Shown here piece by piece: positions 62,403-64,000 of a stretch of DNA of 64,000 nucleotides. Source of the stretch: Candidatus Gastranaerophilales bacterium (lineage in GTDB: Bacteria > Cyanobacteriota > Vampirovibrionia > Gastranaerophilales > Gastranaerophilaceae); NCBI GenBank assembly GCA_944325635.1, contig CALVBD010000001.1, forward strand, positions 248,001 through 312,000. The letters are read 5' to 3'. A program made the translations under genes and the position numbers. Below the pieces are notes generated by a model. It searched no databases, had not been told where the DNA came from, and worked only from the letters and a program-made list of their open reading frames with translations. Positions within the stretch are counted from its first letter, which is position 1; every line of letters starts with the position of its first letter.

Positions 62403-63383
62403 ATGGATATCTTATTTATTATAGACAGAATAGAGCTTAAATACTTTGAATTTAACAACCTTGTAACTAATTTCTGGCTTATACGGGAATTTCTTACGCA
62501 AAACAATAATGTATACATAACTACAATAGATAAATTACTGTTGAAAGGAAATATTGCATACACCCACTGCTATGAAAGCTACGAAAAAAACGGCAATATA
62601 TTCTACGATAAACAGGATATCCTCAAAAAAATCGAAGATTTTCAGCTGGTAATGTTCAGGCAGGATCCGCCTGTTGATCTGGATTACATAAATTCGACAT
62701 ATATCTTTGACTTTGTTGACAGAAAAAAAACTACTGTAATTAATGAACCGCGTTCAATAAGAGATTTTAACGAGAAACTTCACACAATAGAATTTCTGGA
62801 ATTTATGCCTGAAAATATTGTAACATCCTCAAAATCAGATATTATGGAATTTCTTGATAAACATGACGAAATTATACTGAAACCGCTCAACAGATGTTTC
62901 GGTGCAGGCGTAATGTATCTGAAAAAAGGAGATAAAAATACAGCAGTTATTATAAATTCAATGACAAATAACCAGTCAACACTTGTTATGGTTCAAAAAT
63001 ATATACCGAAAGCGATTTATGGCGATAAACGAGTATTAATTCTTGGCGGCAGAGTGCTTGATTATGTTGTGCAAAAACTTCCGTCTAATGATGACTTTAA
63101 ATTTAATGATCACTGTGATGCAAACATAATAAAATCCGAAATTAGCGATATAGAAAAAGCTAAATTTACACTCGTTGCAGAAAAGTTATATGATATGGGA
63201 ATTTCAATGGCCGGACTTGACGTTATTGACGGTAAAATCATCGAAATCAACGTAACAAGTCCCTGCTATTTCATAAAAGAAAATAACAACCATTTCGGAT
63301 GCAATTTAGAAAAAGAAATCGTCGAATATATATTATCCGAAGTTCATTCAAAAAAACTAGAGAGATGCCTTAACATCAGATAA
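62403..63383 (+). CDS. gshB: glutathione synthetase-type ATP-grasp ligase
   Basis: A 326-residue ATP-grasp enzyme of the GshB family, which adds glycine to gamma-glutamylcysteine. Visible are LVMFRQDPPVDLDYINSTYI, NEPRSIRDFNEKLHTIEF and the ATP-binding EIILKPLNRCFGAGVMYLKK. The late metal site is AGLDVIDGKIIEINVTSPCY. No gshA is adjacent. A different ATP-grasp peptide ligase remains possible. AAAGGGG precedes the ATG. The C-terminus overlaps the convergent partial gene. Confidence 0.87.
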   Translation: MDILFIIDRIELKYFEFNNLVTNFWLIREFLTQNNNVYITTIDKLLLKGNIAYTHCYESYEKNGNIFYDKQDILKKIEDFQLVMFRQDPPVDLDYINSTYIFDFVDRKKTTVINEPRSIRDFNEKLHTIEFLEFMPENIVTSSKSDIMEFLDKHDEIILKPLNRCFGAGVMYLKKGDKNTAVIINSMTNNQSTLVMVQKYIPKAIYGDKRVLILGGRVLDYVVQKLPSNDDFKFNDHCDANIIKSEISDIEKAKFTLVAEKLYDMGISMAGLDVIDGKIIEINVTSPCYFIKENNNHFGCNLEKEIVEYILSEVHSKKLERCLNIR

Positions 63384-64000
63384 TAAGTGCCAGTAATCCG
63401 GTAAAATAAGGGCTTTACTTTTATCCAGCGCAAGAAGAATATCTTTATGATTAGGAATTGATGCACTCATAGCAGATTCGTAAAGTTTATTCCAATATTT
63501 CACGCGTTCCATCTGGGTTTTTTGAGAATCTTTGAATGATATCTGAGAGATTTTATGATAATATCTTCTGGCAATACGGTTCTCCGCAAGTTCCTTAAAG
63601 CCATTTAGGGGCTTGATGCCTCCGTAGTCAATAACACGGCCTTCTACTTCATTATTTTTGTTAAACTGCAAATCATCATGAAAAAGTCCGTACTTATGAA
63701 GATTAATTTTCTTTGTTATAGGCGGAAGTCCTTTATCAGAAAACTCTGACAATCCAACATTATTCAATGTATTCAGATAATATACGTCAATATAATCGGA
63801 TTTTGCCATAGGATGCCCTGCAGAACGCTTGATAAACTGTGTGAGGTTACTCTCCGGATTAACTCCGTTATATTTAATTTCATCAAACATTGTCTTTTCA
63901 ATCAAATCTAAAAACTTTTTTTCTTCGTTTTTAATCTTCATTTTAGTGTAAATGTCAAGAAGAGATTTTTTATAAATTTCTTTTTTTTCAGGCGGAACAA
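63357..64000 (-). CDS. unknown protein, 5' end beyond the window
   Basis: This minus-strand gene runs off the right edge. The frame stays open from 63941 to the last base (VPPEKKEIYKKSLLDIYTKM), so the ATG at 63941, which lacks a ribosome site, is probably internal. At least 214 residues are seen. A region reads YGLFHDDLQFNKNNEVEGRV, then IDYGGIKPLNG. This faintly resembles the catalytic and DFG loops of kinase-like phosphotransferases, but the Asn spacing is off by one, so I do not assert it. It is convergent with gshB (27-nt overlap). Confidence 0.6.
   Translation of the reverse strand, partial: VPPEKKEIYKKSLLDIYTKMKIKNEEKKFLDLIEKTMFDEIKYNGVNPESNLTQFIKRSAGHPMAKSDYIDVYYLNTLNNVGLSEFSDKGLPPITKKINLHKYGLFHDDLQFNKNNEVEGRVIDYGGIKPLNGFKELAENRIARRYYHKISQISFKDSQKTQMERVKYWNKLYESAMSASIPNHKDILLALDKSKALILPDYWHLLSDVKASL

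Noticed and set aside
1-64000. tRNA or rRNA genes
   Set aside because: I looked at the intergenic gaps and found no cloverleaf or rRNA-like sequence; the only RNA gene I can support is the SRP RNA.
63357-64000. Kinase-like phosphotransferase call for the last gene
   Set aside because: HDDLQFN and DYGG are suggestive, but the spacing of the Asn differs from the family and the N-terminus is missing.

Overview
The window is AT-rich bacterial chromosome using the standard code, with short intergenic gaps and mostly housekeeping genes. Several features point to a gut-type, non-photosynthetic relative of cyanobacteria (Melainabacteria/Vampirovibrionia, probably Gastranaerophilales). The F-type ATPase cluster has the cyanobacterial order a-c-b'-b-delta-alpha-gamma, with beta and epsilon absent. 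There are two pseudopilins with the FTLAEVLITL start. There are also many unrecognised proteins of kinds I associate with that group. Anaerobic traits are a Na+-pumping oxaloacetate decarboxylase, a superoxide reductase-type desulfoferrodoxin with ferritin, and an AmmeMemoRadiSam component. The taxonomic call is inference; no rRNA or tRNA gene is present to test it.

Layout. 0-2 kb: minus-strand set of an AMIN-like membrane protein, a tiny membrane protein and an SPFH/prohibitin protein. 2-6.3 kb: a Ser/Gly/Cys-tailed peptide, a GIY-YIG protein, a GLUG-repeat protein and an HExxH protease-like protein. 6.3-10.1 kb: two-component operon with a secreted coiled-coil protein. 10.1-10.7 kb: cluster of dispersed repeats. 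10.7-11.6 kb: ferritin and desulfoferrodoxin. 12.47-12.73 kb: a large, Bacillus-type SRP RNA. 12.7-17.8 kb: envelope-type genes (GtrB-like glycosyltransferase, YdjC deacetylase, phospholipase D-like nuclease, possible ADP-ribosyltransferase-fold protein, VWA protein). 17.9-24.1 kb: smc-scpA-scpB plus a matrixin-like protease. 24-34.4 kb: FAD oxidoreductase, two pseudopilins, a sensor kinase, a pseudogene, a TPR protein, a homocitrate/Re-citrate synthase-like enzyme, YbaK and a LeuC-type dehydratase. 34.5-39.8 kb: ECF sigma/anti-sigma pair, membrane proteins, glgC, a PurN-like enzyme and small unknowns. 39.9-43.8 kb: birA-oadG-oadA-oadB. 43.9-49.2 kb: ATP synthase operon with an inserted zinc-finger gene. 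49.2-53.7 kb: a 251-bp inverted-repeat element, two paralogous membrane proteins and a repeat-rich gap. 53.7-64 kb: cca, rsmE, ldcA, dnaX, a Memo-AMMECR1 fusion, ribD, a UPF0173 hydrolase, gshB and a gene cut by the window end.

Functional links. The Na+-pumping decarboxylase sits with the ligase expected to biotinylate it, next to an ATP synthase whose c-subunit looks proton-type. The condensin genes overlap one another. The citrate/homocitrate-type synthase and the aconitase-family protein lie close together.

Leads of most interest are these: a shared N-terminal tag (short Lys-rich start, then a Phe-Lys/Gly motif) on otherwise unrelated unknown proteins; a palindromic repeat inserted in frame in rsmE; a MITE-like element; Shine-Dalgarno sites buried in hairpins; the large SRP RNA; and the GLUG/protease pair.
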